This document shows, piece by piece, positions 52,381 to 62,459 of a stretch of 64,000 nucleotides of DNA. How positions within the stretch are numbered: the stretch's first letter is position 1; every line of letters starts with the position of its first letter. The DNA is from Paenibacillus hexagrammi (GTDB lineage Bacteria; Bacillota; Bacilli; Paenibacillales; NBRC-103111): the NCBI RefSeq assembly GCF_021513275.1, contig NZ_CP090978.1, forward strand, positions 2,666,001-2,730,000, in the 5' to 3' direction. The translations under genes and the position numbers were made by a program. The notes beneath the pieces were generated by a model. The model was not told where the DNA came from. It saw only the letters and a program-made list of their open reading frames with translations, and searched no databases.

Positions 52381-52569
52381 ATGACTTTGCTGCTGAATCA
52401 TGTTTATGGAATTGTGTATCGTCAATTCAATGGGAGGATCGTTGTATACAACGGTCGTGTCGTCTCTCGGCACCGCAGCTTCATCGTACTCCGTTTTATG
52501 AATCACAGAGGGATTGTTGTACTTCGTAAGCTATTCTTGATTCGGATTCTCAGAGTAGCTGCTATTTAA
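52381..52569 (+). CDS. Possible 62-residue basic protein
   Basis: ATG 52381 has AAGGGATG nine bases upstream and a terminator follows the stop. The product is rich in Val, Ile, Arg and Tyr (GRIVVYNGRVVSRHRSFIVL, then hydrophobic and basic). No family known; could be spurious. The rest of 52327-52734 shows only the terminator and the next gene's promoter region. Confidence 0.35.
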   Translation: MTLLLNHVYGIVYRQFNGRIVVYNGRVVSRHRSFIVLRFMNHRGIVVLRKLFLIRILRVAAI

Positions 52570-52580
52570 TGTAGCAAGAC

Positions 52581-52617
52581 GAAGAAAGGAGGCCATCAGT
52601 AGGCCTCCTTCATTTTG
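52581..52617 (+). terminator. Stem-loop terminator
   Basis: GGAGGCC and GGCCTCC around seven bases, extended by GAA/TTC, then ATTTTGT. Confidence 0.75.
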
Positions 52618-52734
52618 TCATCCTCTACAATTAACAAAGACTACACTTTATATTCATCCAAATAATGTATATAATCGTATTCGTATCGACATATTACATT
52701 GTAGGTAATTAACCGATTGAAGGAGACGTGGCAC

Positions 52735-53160
52735 ATGACACTAAAACTCATCCCCTACCTAGTTATGAACGGCAATGCACGGGAGGCCATCGCATTTTAT
52801 CAAAAGGCATTAGACGCTCAGCTTCTTTTTAGCCAAGCTTTTGGCGAAATGCCGGCAAATCCGGAATTCCCTTTGCCTGAAGAAGCTAAAGAACTCATCT
52901 CGCACGCTACGATTCGAATCGGCGAAACAGACGTTATGTTCTCCGATACATTCCCGGGACAACCCCACACAATCGGAAACCAAGTTACGCTCTGTGTATC
53001 CACGAACGACAAAGAGCAAGCAACGAATATCTTTGAAGCCTTGAAGCAAGACGGTGAAGTCAACATGCCGCTGCAGGAAACGTTTTTTAGTCCAGCTTAC
53101 GGCATCGTAAAGGACAAGTTCGGCATCACCTTCCAAATCTTCACAGAAGGAAGACAATAG
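52735..53160 (+). CDS. PhnB-like VOC protein
   Basis: 141 residues from ATG 52735 (GAAGGAG nine bases upstream). PhnB/3-demethylubiquinone-methyltransferase-like VOC fold: IPYLVMNGNAREAIAFYQKALDAQLLFSQAFGEMP, then GETDVMFSDTFPGQ and KDKFGITFQIFTEG. Function of this group is unknown, although the family is common in Bacilli. Convergent with the feo operon across a shared terminator. Confidence 0.9.
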   Translation: MTLKLIPYLVMNGNAREAIAFYQKALDAQLLFSQAFGEMPANPEFPLPEEAKELISHATIRIGETDVMFSDTFPGQPHTIGNQVTLCVSTNDKEQATNIFEALKQDGEVNMPLQETFFSPAYGIVKDKFGITFQIFTEGRQ

Positions 53161-53164
53161 GACA

Positions 53165-53211
53165 GAAAAAAATCTCCCTCTCGCACATGTTGCGGAGCTG
53201 GAGATTTTTTT
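53165..53211. terminator. Bidirectional terminator
   Basis: AAAAAATCTCC pairs with GGAGATTTTTT; A and T runs serve both sides. Confidence 0.8.
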
Positions 53212-53214
53212 GGG

Positions 53215-53394
53215 TTAGGCAATCGTTTTATGGTTGTTGGCATCGGAAGCCGTGAATTCCGAACATATAGATGAACAGGATTGATTCAAGGAGCAAGCGG
53301 CACATTTGCCTTGCTTGGTCTTTCGAACATATCGAACTAACGACCATCCTGCGTAACCAAATATGAGGAATCCGATCACAATATTAAAAATCAC
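53215..53394 (-). CDS. FeoB-associated Cys-rich membrane protein
   Basis: 59 residues from a GTG at 53394 with GGAGGAAC about nine bases upstream. One membrane helix (FNIVIGFLIFGYAGWSLV), then a basic stretch and CAACSLNQSCSSIC, the four-Cys pattern of the small FeoB-associated (P12-attachment-like) family. Third gene of the feo operon. It probably helps Fe(II) uptake through FeoB; mechanism unknown. Confidence 0.82.
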   Translation of the reverse strand: MIFNIVIGFLIFGYAGWSLVRYVRKTKQGKCAACSLNQSCSSICSEFTASDANNHKTIA

Positions 53395-53420
53395 AGCAGT
53401 TCCTCCTCTCCTCTTACACG

Positions 53421-53630
53421 TTATTGCATGCCCAGTAGTAAACCAATCCGATAGATCATGAATGAAATGATATAGGCCACGACAAGCGCATAAACGACCG
53501 AGAACCAGGTCCATTTGGCCGAATTTGTTTCTTTTCGAATGACACCAACTGTGGCCAGACACGGCACGTACAGAAGAATGAATACCATGAAGCTGTACGC
53601 TTGAAGAGGAGTGAAGAACTGAACAATCAT
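53421..53630 (-). CDS. feoB: C-terminal part of FeoB, split by a frameshift
   Basis: 69 residues: [34 protein letters not shown] is the last gate-region block of FeoB, with the usual PC motif, followed by the final helix. The ATG overlaps the stop of the larger frame (ATGA). One added base in CAAGGATG would fuse the two as LQGMIVQFF. Natural split feoB genes exist, but the single-base join favours an indel. Confidence 0.85.
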   Translation of the reverse strand: MIVQFFTPLQAYSFMVFILLYVPCLATVGVIRKETNSAKWTWFSVVYALVVAYIISFMIYRIGLLLGMQ

Positions 53631-55423
53631 CCTTGAAGCCCTTCCTCAGTCGGAGCTGCGTAGATGATGTTCATCGTCGTGACGACGACTTCCTTCGCCA
53701 GGAAACCGGTCAGAAGCGAAGCGCCTGCCTGCCAGTTGCCGAAACCTAACGGAATGAGCAAGCTAGAGATGGCGCTGCCGATCATCTGCAAAAAGCTTTG
53801 GTCAATAGGTACATTCCAACCACTTGGTCCCGAATAGCTGAGAAGCCAGATGAGTACCGATCCTCCGAAGATGAACGTACCTGCTTTTCGCACGAATCCT
53901 TTTCCTTTTTCCCAAGTACTGCGCATGAGTGTTTTCCACTGGGGTACGCGATAAGGCGGGAGCTCGACGACGAACAGAGACTCTTCACCTTTAGCCAGTG
54001 TAGTTGAGAATATTTTTGCAAGTATCAAAGCAACTACAACACCTAGAACATATAAAGATAGCACGATAATGGCTTGATTCGATTTAAAAAAAGTGCCGAC
54101 AAACAAGCTGTAGACCGAGAGCCGCGCCGAGCAGGACATCAAGGGAGTGAGTAGAATGGTAAGAAGCCTCTCCTTGGGCTGTTCAATCGTTCGAGCCGCC
54201 ATAATGCCGGGTACGTTACAGCCAAAGCCAATAATCATCGGGATAAACGTTTTACCGTTCAGCCCGACACCCTCCATCAGCCTATCCATAACCGTGGCAA
54301 TCCGGGCCATATAACCGGAATCTTCAATAAACGAGATAATGAGGAAGAGCATGAAAATCTGTGGGACAAACACGAGTACGCCGCCGACGCCGGCAATAAT
54401 ACCGTTAACAATGACCGCTTTAATAAAATCAGCGGCACCGGCCTGATCAAGCAGCCAAGTGACCTTATCCGTCATATAGCCGTTCAGCAGCAGATCCAAT
54501 TGATCCGATAACGGAGTGCCCACCCAATCAAACGTTAGCTTGAACGTAACATACATGAACAATAGAAAGATAGGAATGCCCAAAAACTTATTTGTAACTA
54601 TACGGTCTAGTCGTTCTGAGAAGGAATCATGGTTGGCTTTTTTCTCTTGTACAGATAGCTTTAGCATCGTTTCAATCATCACAGAACGCTGCTGCCGAAT
54701 ATACGAACGTATCTCCATCAAGCCGCTGCTTTGTTTCATGCTAGATTCAATTTGTTGAGAGAATTGCTCCCACCATCTGGCGTCCAAATACCTCGATAGG
54801 TATTCCCTAACCGGCTGGTTGCCCTCCATATACTGCAGAGCAAGCCACCTTTTATGCTGCATATCAGCAGGAAGCTTCTCTATGAATTGTTCAATCGCCG
54901 GTTCAAGTATGGGACCATAGTCAAAGGTTGCCGGCACGGCGTTTTCGGAAGACTGCTCTAAGGATTGCATTAGAACGTCGCAGCCCTTCTCAGCCCTAGC
55001 AATGACAGGAACAATCACTGCCCCCAGCTGTCCGGCCAGCTTATTGACATCAATCTCATATCCTCGAGCTTTTGCAACGTCCATCATATTGAGAGCAATA
55101 ATAACAGGACTTCCATACTCCATAAGCTGTAAAGTCAGATGAAGATTTCGTTCCAATTGAGAAGCATCGAGAACATTTAACAGCAGATCGGGAGATTCAT
55201 CAAGTAAATATTGACTTGTTACTCCTTCATCTTTCGATAAAGGACTCAAGGAATAAAGTCCTGGCAAATCAACGAGCTCGCCTCTCTTATTAGAGAGTGT
55301 GCCTACCTTCTTTTCAACCGTGACACCCGCCCAATTGCCAACATATTCATAAGAGCTTGTTAAAGCATTAAATAAAGAAGTTTTTCCCGTGTTGGGATTT
55401 CCGATCAGCGCAATAGATTTCAT
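53627..55423 (-). CDS. feoB: Ferrous iron transporter FeoB (main part)
   Basis: 598 residues as read, about 667 if joined to the next frame. N-terminal G domain: Walker [12 protein letters not shown], switch/G3 DLPGLYSL, G4 NMMD. Then a helical spacer and the membrane core with two gate motifs ([32 protein letters not shown]) holding the conserved Cys. The stop is premature relative to family members. Takes up Fe(II) in a GTP-dependent way. Overlaps feoA by four bases; operon behind a Fur box. Confidence 0.95.
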   Translation of the reverse strand: MKSIALIGNPNTGKTSLFNALTSSYEYVGNWAGVTVEKKVGTLSNKRGELVDLPGLYSLSPLSKDEGVTSQYLLDESPDLLLNVLDASQLERNLHLTLQLMEYGSPVIIALNMMDVAKARGYEIDVNKLAGQLGAVIVPVIARAEKGCDVLMQSLEQSSENAVPATFDYGPILEPAIEQFIEKLPADMQHKRWLALQYMEGNQPVREYLSRYLDARWWEQFSQQIESSMKQSSGLMEIRSYIRQQRSVMIETMLKLSVQEKKANHDSFSERLDRIVTNKFLGIPIFLLFMYVTFKLTFDWVGTPLSDQLDLLLNGYMTDKVTWLLDQAGAADFIKAVIVNGIIAGVGGVLVFVPQIFMLFLIISFIEDSGYMARIATVMDRLMEGVGLNGKTFIPMIIGFGCNVPGIMAARTIEQPKERLLTILLTPLMSCSARLSVYSLFVGTFFKSNQAIIVLSLYVLGVVVALILAKIFSTTLAKGEESLFVVELPPYRVPQWKTLMRSTWEKGKGFVRKAGTFIFGGSVLIWLLSYSGPSGWNVPIDQSFLQMIGSAISSLLIPLGFGNWQAGASLLTGFLAKEVVVTTMNIIYAAPTEEGLQG

Positions 55424-55647
55424 AATGCTTCAACCTGAATACATAAAGCCTCTTTACGACGAATCGCAATACATTGACCTTTGGATTCAATCGTACAAGG
55501 TCCTCCAAAAGGCAAAGCTTTGCATAAACAAACGGTCGTCCCTTCCACAATCCCCAGATCGCTGAGTCTGCGGCGCACCAAATCACTCATGGTGCTGAGA
55601 TCGATAACTTTAACTTTCGAGCCTTTTAATGTATCTGTTAATTTCAT
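55420..55647 (-). CDS. feoA: FeoA, ferrous iron transport accessory protein
   Basis: 75 residues, SH3-like FeoA domain: VKVIDLSTMSDLVRRRLSDLGIVEGTTVCLCKALPFGGPCTIESKGQCIAIRRKEA. Thought to regulate FeoB. First gene of the operon; a perfect Fur site lies 23 bp upstream of its ATG, so iron repression is very likely. Confidence 0.95.
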   Translation of the reverse strand: MKLTDTLKGSKVKVIDLSTMSDLVRRRLSDLGIVEGTTVCLCKALPFGGPCTIESKGQCIAIRRKEALCIQVEAL

Positions 55648-55669
55648 AAGAATGAGTTCACCTAATTTT

Positions 55670-55684
55670 TGATAATGATTATCA
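55670..55684. promoter_or_regulatory. Fur box
   Basis: TGATAATGATTATCA is a perfect 7-1-7 inverted repeat matching the Bacillus Fur core, immediately before feoA. Confidence 0.92.
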
Positions 55685-55762
55685 ATATCTCATCTCATTT
55701 TAGGTGATATGCCCAAACAACGCAATGACAAATTCGCAAATAATTATGCCAAATTTTCGAAA

Positions 55763-58700
55763 TTACTCCGAGTTGTTTGTTGACCATACATCTTTCGCAT
55801 ACTGTCCGCTGATTTTCAACTGCTCGAGCCATTGGTCTGCTTCCGGTTGGCCAGCTCCGTGTATGCTTTGGTATGCGCGATGAAGCTCACTTTCCACTTC
55901 CTCGGCTATGGCGCTGCCATGACTGCATATGTACAAATACGCGCCATCGTCAAGCATACGAATCACTTCATTTGCTTGCTCGGCAACCAAATGCTGCACA
56001 TATCTTGTCTGACTACCTTCTCTACGAGAGTAGGCGATATGAAGTTGAACAAGTCCTTCTGCTTCAAATTGTTCCAGTTCATCCCGGTACAAATAATCGC
56101 TTTCATCACGGCAGCCGTAATAAAGACGAGCTTCACCCAAACGTCCCCCTCCTCGCTCAAGCTTGCGCGAGCCTGCAAAAAACCGCGGAATGGCGCCAAA
56201 CCCGTTCCAGAGCCGATCATAATGATCGGACGTTGTGTTTCATCAGGGAGATGAAATCCGGTTTCCGGAGAACGTACGAACATGACGATGTCATCTCCCG
56301 CCTGCAGGTCAGCCAAGTAGCCCGAAGCCACACCGCGATAATCCCCTTTGCCGCTCCATGCTTGATCTTTCACGACCCCCACCGTAATGCTTGCACGTGA
56401 CTTGTCAACCCGTGGCGAGCTTGAAATGGAGTAGTACCTCGGTTTCAGCGGCGGAAGAAGCTCCAGAAATTTTTCAAAGGGCATATCACAAGCCTCGTAC
56501 TGTTCCAAAAGCTCCAACAGCGATATTCGTTTCTTAAAAATGAGGTTCTTGTAATTTTCATCTACAAGCAGTTGTTCTAATTCCCGTTTATGCGGGGGAC
56601 AAACTGTGAAGGCGGCAGCTTCACGAATCTGGGCACGGGTAGCGGCTTCCTGTAGTTCTACACTGTGGCTGAGCAGATCTTCCAGAGTGACAAGCCGGTC
56701 CAATGGCAAATGTGAAGCGCTGTCCCCGCTAGCTGTAAGCATCAGCTGGTCCTTCCTATGTAGATGGAACCTTTTAGTAACGCGTTCGATAACTTCACGG
56801 CTATTCTTTGGAAATACGCCAAGATGATCCCCTTCCTGGTAGGATAAGCCCTCCGGCAAACCGATCTCTATATGCCGTGTGCTCCGCCCGCTTAACGGCT
56901 GTTGAAGCTCACGGTTAACTACAACTGCAGCATGGACTGCTTCATAGGATTCCGCCAGCGGTGTCTCAGATGATCCGTTCATGAACTGAATGTGCAGAGT
57001 GCTGCGTTCCTTTTCCGCATTTTCGTTCAGCTTAAGATCGAAGGTCTTTATGGCATCCGCCCACATCTGCTGCTTCCACTCTTCAAACTGCTTCTCGAAA
57101 TCTCCGCTCGCGTCGCCTTCTCCCCGAACAGAAAATCTTGTCGCCCCTTTTTGGGCAAGCTTCTCGTCAATGAATCTCGGGACGGCCTGATAAGTAGCCG
57201 CCCAGTTACGGTCTCCGCAGCCGAATACGGAGTAATGAACACCGCTAAGCTCTTCGGCTTCAGCATTCTCCAGCCACTGGATGAATTGCCGTGCGTTGCC
57301 TGGCGGCTTCCCGTTATAAGATGAAGCAATGATTAGCAAGGCGCCTTCTTTAGGTAGCTGGCCTAAACGGTCGTTTAGCGGAGCTGCTTCGGTCCGAATG
57401 CCATGGAGTCTTGCGAGATCCGCCAACTCCTTAGCGATTCGTTCTGCCGTCCCCATATTGGAGCCATATAGAATGAGCAGCGGTCTGTTATTCAAGCCGC
57501 GCACGGTAGCTTTTGGCTTCTGCTCTTGCGGATGCACGACTGTTGTATTCGCCTCGTGTTTGACAACCGTAGCATCAGAGGCAGCTGTTACGTTCTTGTC
57601 TCCTCGGAGCTGAACGCGGATGTGCAAATCGTCCGGCTTCAGCGTTAGCGTCTGCTTCACCTTCAACTGATAATTCGTATGATCAATCAGCTCAAATTGC
57701 TGTAGAATCATGCCCAGAACCAGCGCAGCTTCATGAAGTGCAAACTGCATACCGATGCAAGCTCGCTGACCGTTACCGAAAGGTTTATACGCATGAGCGG
57801 GAACTGCCGCCGGGTTCTCAAAACGCTCGGGACGGAACAGCTCCGCATCCTCTCCCCACACGCCACGGTCACGGTGAAGCTGAGGCAATAGCACCGATAG
57901 GCCTTCCCCTTTCTTAATCGCATAGGTGCCGCCGATAGTAGTATCTTCTTTAGCAAACACATTAAATTGAGGTGCAGTTGGCCATAATCGCAGCGATTCA
58001 TTGAGAATCATGCGGATATAGGTAAGCTTCAATACCTGTTCATAGGTTGGGACAGCATCGATTAATACTTCATCCACTTCGGCGTAAGCTTTTTTAAAAC
58101 CTCAGGATGCTTCAAAAGAAAGTAAATGGTAAAGGACAACAGTCCACTCGTCGTTTCATGCCCGGCAATCAGGAAGGTGATGATCTGGAAGCGTATGTTT
58201 TCATCATCAAGCCTTTCTCCGGTATCAGGGTCCGATACATGCAGCATCCGGGCCAGCAGGTCCGTTTCCCCTTGATCGCCATGTGACTTGCGGTCAGCTA
58301 TGATTTTATCAACTAAAGAGAACATCGACTTAATGTCTCGTTCGTATTGACGCTTTGTTTTCACCATCAGCTTGTTCTGAATAGGCAATCGGTTGTTATA
58401 ATGCATCGCTTCATCCAGCGAACGTACCATACTGAGGATAAAAGGATTCGGTGTTTCCCGGTAATAGCTGTTGAATCGGTAGTCAAATCCGCATAAACCA
58501 ATCGTATCGAGTGTGAGCCGTGTCATGTCGTCTGGCACATCGATGCTTTCATCTGGATTCAATCTCGCCCATTTTTGGACGAGCTGCAGGGCGATATCCA
58601 CCATCCGGTCGTGATACCCTTTCATAACCTGTTGACTAAATGCAGGCATCAGAATGTGGTGTGCTTTTTTCCAATTAGGCTCCGCCGTCAGACTCGTGAA

Positions 58701-58961
58701 TAAACCATCACCGGCAAAATCCCTTACTTTTAACAGATGTCCGATGGCTTTATCGAACCGAGCTTCATCACAAGCTTCAGCTACAAGATCAGGACTTGAA
58801 AGGATAATCACAGATCTTCCGAAAACCTCAAAGCGAAAAATCGGGCCATACTCATCAGCAAGCTTACAAAAAGAGAGTGTTGGAGAATCCTTATCAATGA
58901 AGGGCAGATTCCCCAGAACACCATAGGTCTTGGGCTGTGGTATCGGTAGCAGCGTATTCAT
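55763..58961 (-). pseudogene. CYP102 self-sufficient P450-reductase fusion, two frameshifts
   Basis: Three frames form one protein of about 1066 residues, near the 1049 of P450 BM3. P450 domain: AGHETTSG (I helix), ESLR, haem loop [10 protein letters not shown]. Reductase: FMN loop [19 protein letters not shown] motif [13 protein letters not shown] site [16 protein letters not shown], end YAKDVWS. The first break is near 58085 (six A where seven would join [11 protein letters not shown]); the second is near 56145 (five G where six gives [13 protein letters not shown]). Start ATG 58961 has GAGGAG seven bases upstream. These enzymes hydroxylate medium- and long-chain fatty acids using NADPH. 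Function depends on whether the breaks are real. Confidence 0.92.
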
Positions 58962-59051
58962 GAACAAACTCCTCTTCACTAGGCTTTAAAAAGTTAATAT
59001 CTTCGTTGTACTATTCCCATTATCAGCCATGACCACTACATTCCAATGACA

Positions 59052-59065
59052 TGAAAACGTTTTCG
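59052..59065. promoter_or_regulatory. cre-like palindrome between P450 and M23 genes
   Basis: TGAAAACGTTTTCG contains the perfect palindrome GAAAACGTTTTC and matches the CcpA consensus but for the last base. A TetR- or LacI-type operator is also possible. Confidence 0.4.
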
Positions 59066-59153
59066 TTAGTATACTTAGTTTGTTATTTGTTTTCTAGCTG
59101 ACCAAGTCTCATCTACCCGCTTCCACACTATGACTTGATAAGGGATGAATTGG

Positions 59154-60326
59154 ATGAACGCTAAAAAAACCTTATGTTCTCTCCTCATTGCTTCTACAAT
59201 CGCTCTAACTAGTGTTCCAGTTCCAAGTACGTTCGCAGAACCTGAACCTGCTGCGGTTAAGCAAATGATTGATGACTATAATCAACGTTTAGCTGCGATT
59301 CAGCAGCTTTCTGATCAAGAAGATCAACTGCAAGGCCAGCTTTCCACCATTAACCGTCAAATTTTTGAATATGATCAGCTGGAAAAGGAATTGCAACCGG
59401 ATATTGATGCAGTAACTCAGCAAATTCAATCGACCCAAACCGAAATCGACAATAAAAAAAACAGCATGGATGAACGAAATCTGCTTGTCAAAAATCGGCT
59501 CGTAAGTATGTACACGGAGGAAGCCGCGTCCGTTTCCTTCCTCGAAGTATTATTAGGATCTGCAAACTTCGGTGATTTTATCAATCGACTTGGTATGCTG
59601 ACCATGATTTTTAGACAAGATAAGCAAATGATTGATACACTGGCAGAGGATAAGCAAAGCCTCACTACCATGAAAGAGGAGCTTGATAGCCAACAGAAGG
59701 CTCTCTTAGATAAGATGAGCATGCTGAACCAAGCCAAAGCAGATCAAGAGGACAAAGTTCAGGAAAGAATGAATCTATTAAGCCAGCTTCAGCAAGAAAA
59801 GCGCAGTGAAGTGGATGCGACTCAGCAGGAAGCAGAGAATTTAGCAGCGATTGATGAAGAGCTGACACCGGATGTTCAAGCCGCGTTAAAGGAGGCTTTA
59901 CAAAAAAACATCGTAAGCGAAGGTAATTGGGATTGGCCTGTTCCCGATTCCCACACCATAACATCAGATTTTGGTGCGCGGGGCCAGGAATTTCATGCCG
60001 GTATTGATATTGGCGCGCCGCTGGGCACATCGATTGTAGCTGTTGATAGCGGTATTGTTCTCTATGCGGGTAAAGCGACCGGATTTGGCAATTGGATCGT
60101 CATTAAACATGCCAATGGCCTCATGAGTGTATACGGACATATGTACGGAGACGGGATTTTTGTAAAAGTAGGACAGGAAGTGCAGCGCGGACAGCTTATT
60201 GCTGTTGTTGGCAGCGATGGCCAGTCAACAGGACCTCATCTGCATTTTGCTGTGGCAACCGGCATTACCGGCAATAAAATGGATTATATCGACCCTCGGC
60301 CTTATTTAAATAATGAGCATTTGTAA
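59154..60326 (+). CDS. CwlO-like coiled-coil M23 peptidoglycan endopeptidase
   Basis: About 390 residues from ATG 59154 (AAGGG nine bases upstream; the ATG at 59145 directly abuts it). Signal peptide about 1-28 ends STFAEP. A long coiled coil spans about 30-235 (QLQGQLSTINRQIFEYDQLEKEL, LLNQAKADQEDKVQERM). The M23/LytM domain carries zinc ligands in ITSDFGARGQEFHAGIDIGAPLGT and GPHLHFAVA. Such proteins cut cell-wall cross-links during growth, and the coiled coil usually contacts FtsEX, though no ftsEX is nearby. Confidence 0.9.
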   Translation: MNAKKTLCSLLIASTIALTSVPVPSTFAEPEPAAVKQMIDDYNQRLAAIQQLSDQEDQLQGQLSTINRQIFEYDQLEKELQPDIDAVTQQIQSTQTEIDNKKNSMDERNLLVKNRLVSMYTEEAASVSFLEVLLGSANFGDFINRLGMLTMIFRQDKQMIDTLAEDKQSLTTMKEELDSQQKALLDKMSMLNQAKADQEDKVQERMNLLSQLQQEKRSEVDATQQEAENLAAIDEELTPDVQAALKEALQKNIVSEGNWDWPVPDSHTITSDFGARGQEFHAGIDIGAPLGTSIVAVDSGIVLYAGKATGFGNWIVIKHANGLMSVYGHMYGDGIFVKVGQEVQRGQLIAVVGSDGQSTGPHLHFAVATGITGNKMDYIDPRPYLNNEHL

Positions 60327-60351
60327 GCATCTTCTTCTAAAGCTGTCATAC

Positions 60352-60397
60352 AAAGACCGCCTCCCGCTTCCGTTCATTTGGAGTGAGAGGCGGTTTT
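60352..60397 (+). terminator. Terminator of the M23 gene
   Basis: AGACCGCCTC pairs with GAGGCGGTTTT around a long loop, followed by T residues. Confidence 0.7.
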
Positions 60398-60411
60398 CAT
60401 GATACCAACCT

Positions 60412-62250
60412 TTATTTTAAATTGAGATTCCAAGCTTGCGCGTTATTATTGTAATCTTCCCAGATTTGCACGTTCGTTCCGCTCACGGAGCTTCCCCCTG
60501 CAACATCTAGCGCTTTGCCGCTAGCCGGATGAATCAGCTTGTATTTCCCTCCTCCGGTACCGATAATCGCCCATTGTTGAGCTGCATTTGCATTATAGTC
60601 CTGCCAGATGCGCACGTTGGTGCCATTAGCTGTGTTGGCGTTTTCTACATCTAGCGCCTTACCGCTGTTGGTATTCACCAGCTTATAGGTGCCGTCTCCC
60701 ATACTCGTAATGCGCCATTCTTGTGGAGCCAAGTTATTATCATCCCAGATCTGCACATTCGTGCCATCCGCAGTACCTCCGCCCGAAACATCCAATGCTT
60801 TGCCGCTTCCAACATGAATCAGCTTGTAGACAGATCCCGTTAAGATTGCCGGGGCGGCAGGCGTAATATCGAAGCAATCGATTTCTCCATATCCCTGCCC
60901 TTTCGTAAAGCGAACCGTGTTCCAACCTGCGTTCAAAGTGAGACGCGCTGTCGATAATCCCCAGTTCTCCCAACCCTTATTCGTCATATAAAACGGTGTC
61001 GCCGCGCCGCCATTCACACTTAAGTTAAGCGTGGACCAGTCCATACCGGAAGTTCCGTTCGCTGTACGCGCTGAAAGATCGTATAAACCTGCCGAAGCAG
61101 CAAACACATGATACTCGACATAACTGGCATCCGTATCGATATGACCGGCTTTACTGCCGCCGGAGCCATTAGGACTGCTTGATGCGTAGGCACCTCCTCC
61201 GAAAGTTCCCTCCTCGCCCTCAAAGCGAATTCGATTGGATTCGCCGGAAGGAACCGCGATTGGGATGTTCGGATTCACTGGTGAGCCTAGATTTGGTGTA
61301 TTATCTGCGGACCAGGTGAACTTTTGCGCCCGGACCTCACGATTCCAGCCTGCATTGTTATATTTGGCTACGTGATACACGATCCAATCCTCTTTGCCAT
61401 CCGGGGACTTCGTGAAGGAGTGATGACCTGGACCGTTTAATCCATTGGCAGATTTGAAAATAGGCTGGGAACGCTTGGTCCAAGAAGCCGGGTCTAGTAA
61501 ATTGCTGGATGAATTAGCGGTAACGAGACCGAGACAATAATCATTCGTCCAGCTTCCGCTTGCTGAATAAACTAAGCTGATCAGACCATTGTGGATGATC
61601 ACCTCAGGTCCTTCGTTCACATTCGGGGAATAATTCGTTTCCCATGCAAAAGTAGGTCTCGCGATTTCCGCACGTGCGGAATCAATGGTCCAGGGATTGC
61701 TCATATGTGCAATGTACAGATTCTGCCGTACGTTCGTGTCCCCTTCCCACCCGGACCAAATGAAATAAAGCTGGTTGCCGACCGTCAGTACGGTGCCGTC
61801 AATGGCCCACTTATTCGTCGAATCCGTAATTTGACCTTTGTTCACCCAGGTTCCTTGAGTCGGATCCGCTGAAGTGTTTTCCATAACATACATACGATGA
61901 TTCACGTTATCCCCGTTGTCCTTGGCATAGTAGATGTACCAAGCCCCGTTCAAATAATGGAGCTCTGGAGCCCATACGTTGCAGCAGCCCGTGTTGATAA
62001 CCTTCTTTGAGCCTGTATCAACGGTTGTTAGCTGTGAAGACTTCCAAATGGTTACATCGCCGCCGGTTGTCTTCGTGAAGTAATAGAAGCCATCCGTATG
62101 CTTGTAAACCCAGGGATCTGCTCCGTCCTGCATGATCACATTGTAAAATGTGCTTTGACTCGTTGCAGCGTTTGCCGTCCCAATCGGCAGCACAGCAGAT
62201 AGTACCACCAAGAACAGCAATACCTTCAAACTCCAGCCTTTAAACCTCAT
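60412..62250 (-). CDS. Secreted GH43 enzyme with CBM6 and ricin-type lectin domains
   Basis: 612 residues. Signal peptide about 1-28 (ends GTANAAT). GH43 propeller about 35-325 with catalytic-type residues in MQDGADPWVYKH, NVWAPELHYL, KWAIDGTVL and VNEGPEVIIHNG. CBM6 about 338-465 (IRFEGEEGTFGGGAY to GYGEIDCFDI). Three ricin-B repeats at the end (YKLIHVGSGKALDVSGGGTADGT and relatives, QW motifs). Likely an arabinofuranosidase or endo-arabinanase acting outside the cell, anchored to the polymer by its binding modules. An imperfect cre lies 42 bp upstream. Its GH43 domain is clearly related to that of the 8524-11937 protein. Confidence 0.93.
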   Translation of the reverse strand: MRFKGWSLKVLLFLVVLSAVLPIGTANAATSQSTFYNVIMQDGADPWVYKHTDGFYYFTKTTGGDVTIWKSSQLTTVDTGSKKVINTGCCNVWAPELHYLNGAWYIYYAKDNGDNVNHRMYVMENTSADPTQGTWVNKGQITDSTNKWAIDGTVLTVGNQLYFIWSGWEGDTNVRQNLYIAHMSNPWTIDSARAEIARPTFAWETNYSPNVNEGPEVIIHNGLISLVYSASGSWTNDYCLGLVTANSSSNLLDPASWTKRSQPIFKSANGLNGPGHHSFTKSPDGKEDWIVYHVAKYNNAGWNREVRAQKFTWSADNTPNLGSPVNPNIPIAVPSGESNRIRFEGEEGTFGGGAYASSSPNGSGGSKAGHIDTDASYVEYHVFAASAGLYDLSARTANGTSGMDWSTLNLSVNGGAATPFYMTNKGWENWGLSTARLTLNAGWNTVRFTKGQGYGEIDCFDITPAAPAILTGSVYKLIHVGSGKALDVSGGGTADGTNVQIWDDNNLAPQEWRITSMGDGTYKLVNTNSGKALDVENANTANGTNVRIWQDYNANAAQQWAIIGTGGGKYKLIHPASGKALDVAGGSSVSGTNVQIWEDYNNNAQAWNLNLK

Positions 62251-62291
62251 TCATCCATTCCCTCCTTGGATCAAATAAATTCGCGCGCTCT

Positions 62292-62305
62292 ATAAAGCGC
62301 TTACA
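62292..62305. promoter_or_regulatory. cre-like site upstream of GH43-CBM6
   Basis: On the minus strand TGTAAGCGCTTTAT shares the TGTAAGCGCTTT core of classical CcpA sites; the last two bases differ. Confidence 0.45.
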
Positions 62306-62402
62306 TATAGTGAATCATATTATCCCTGGCCATGAACAGGACATATCATTGGTTCTAAAGGACATATCTTTTGGAGTGTGATCCATCTAAGTTCAACAAA
62401 TG

Positions 62403-62436
62403 AAAAAGAGCTGCCGGCTTTTACGCCAACAGCTCT
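62403..62436 (-). terminator. Terminator after the CE2-like gene
   Basis: AGAGCTG pairs with CAGCTCT; on the minus strand a TTTTT run follows. Confidence 0.6.
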
Positions 62437-62459
62437 GATAAGCATTTGTATCCCATATT

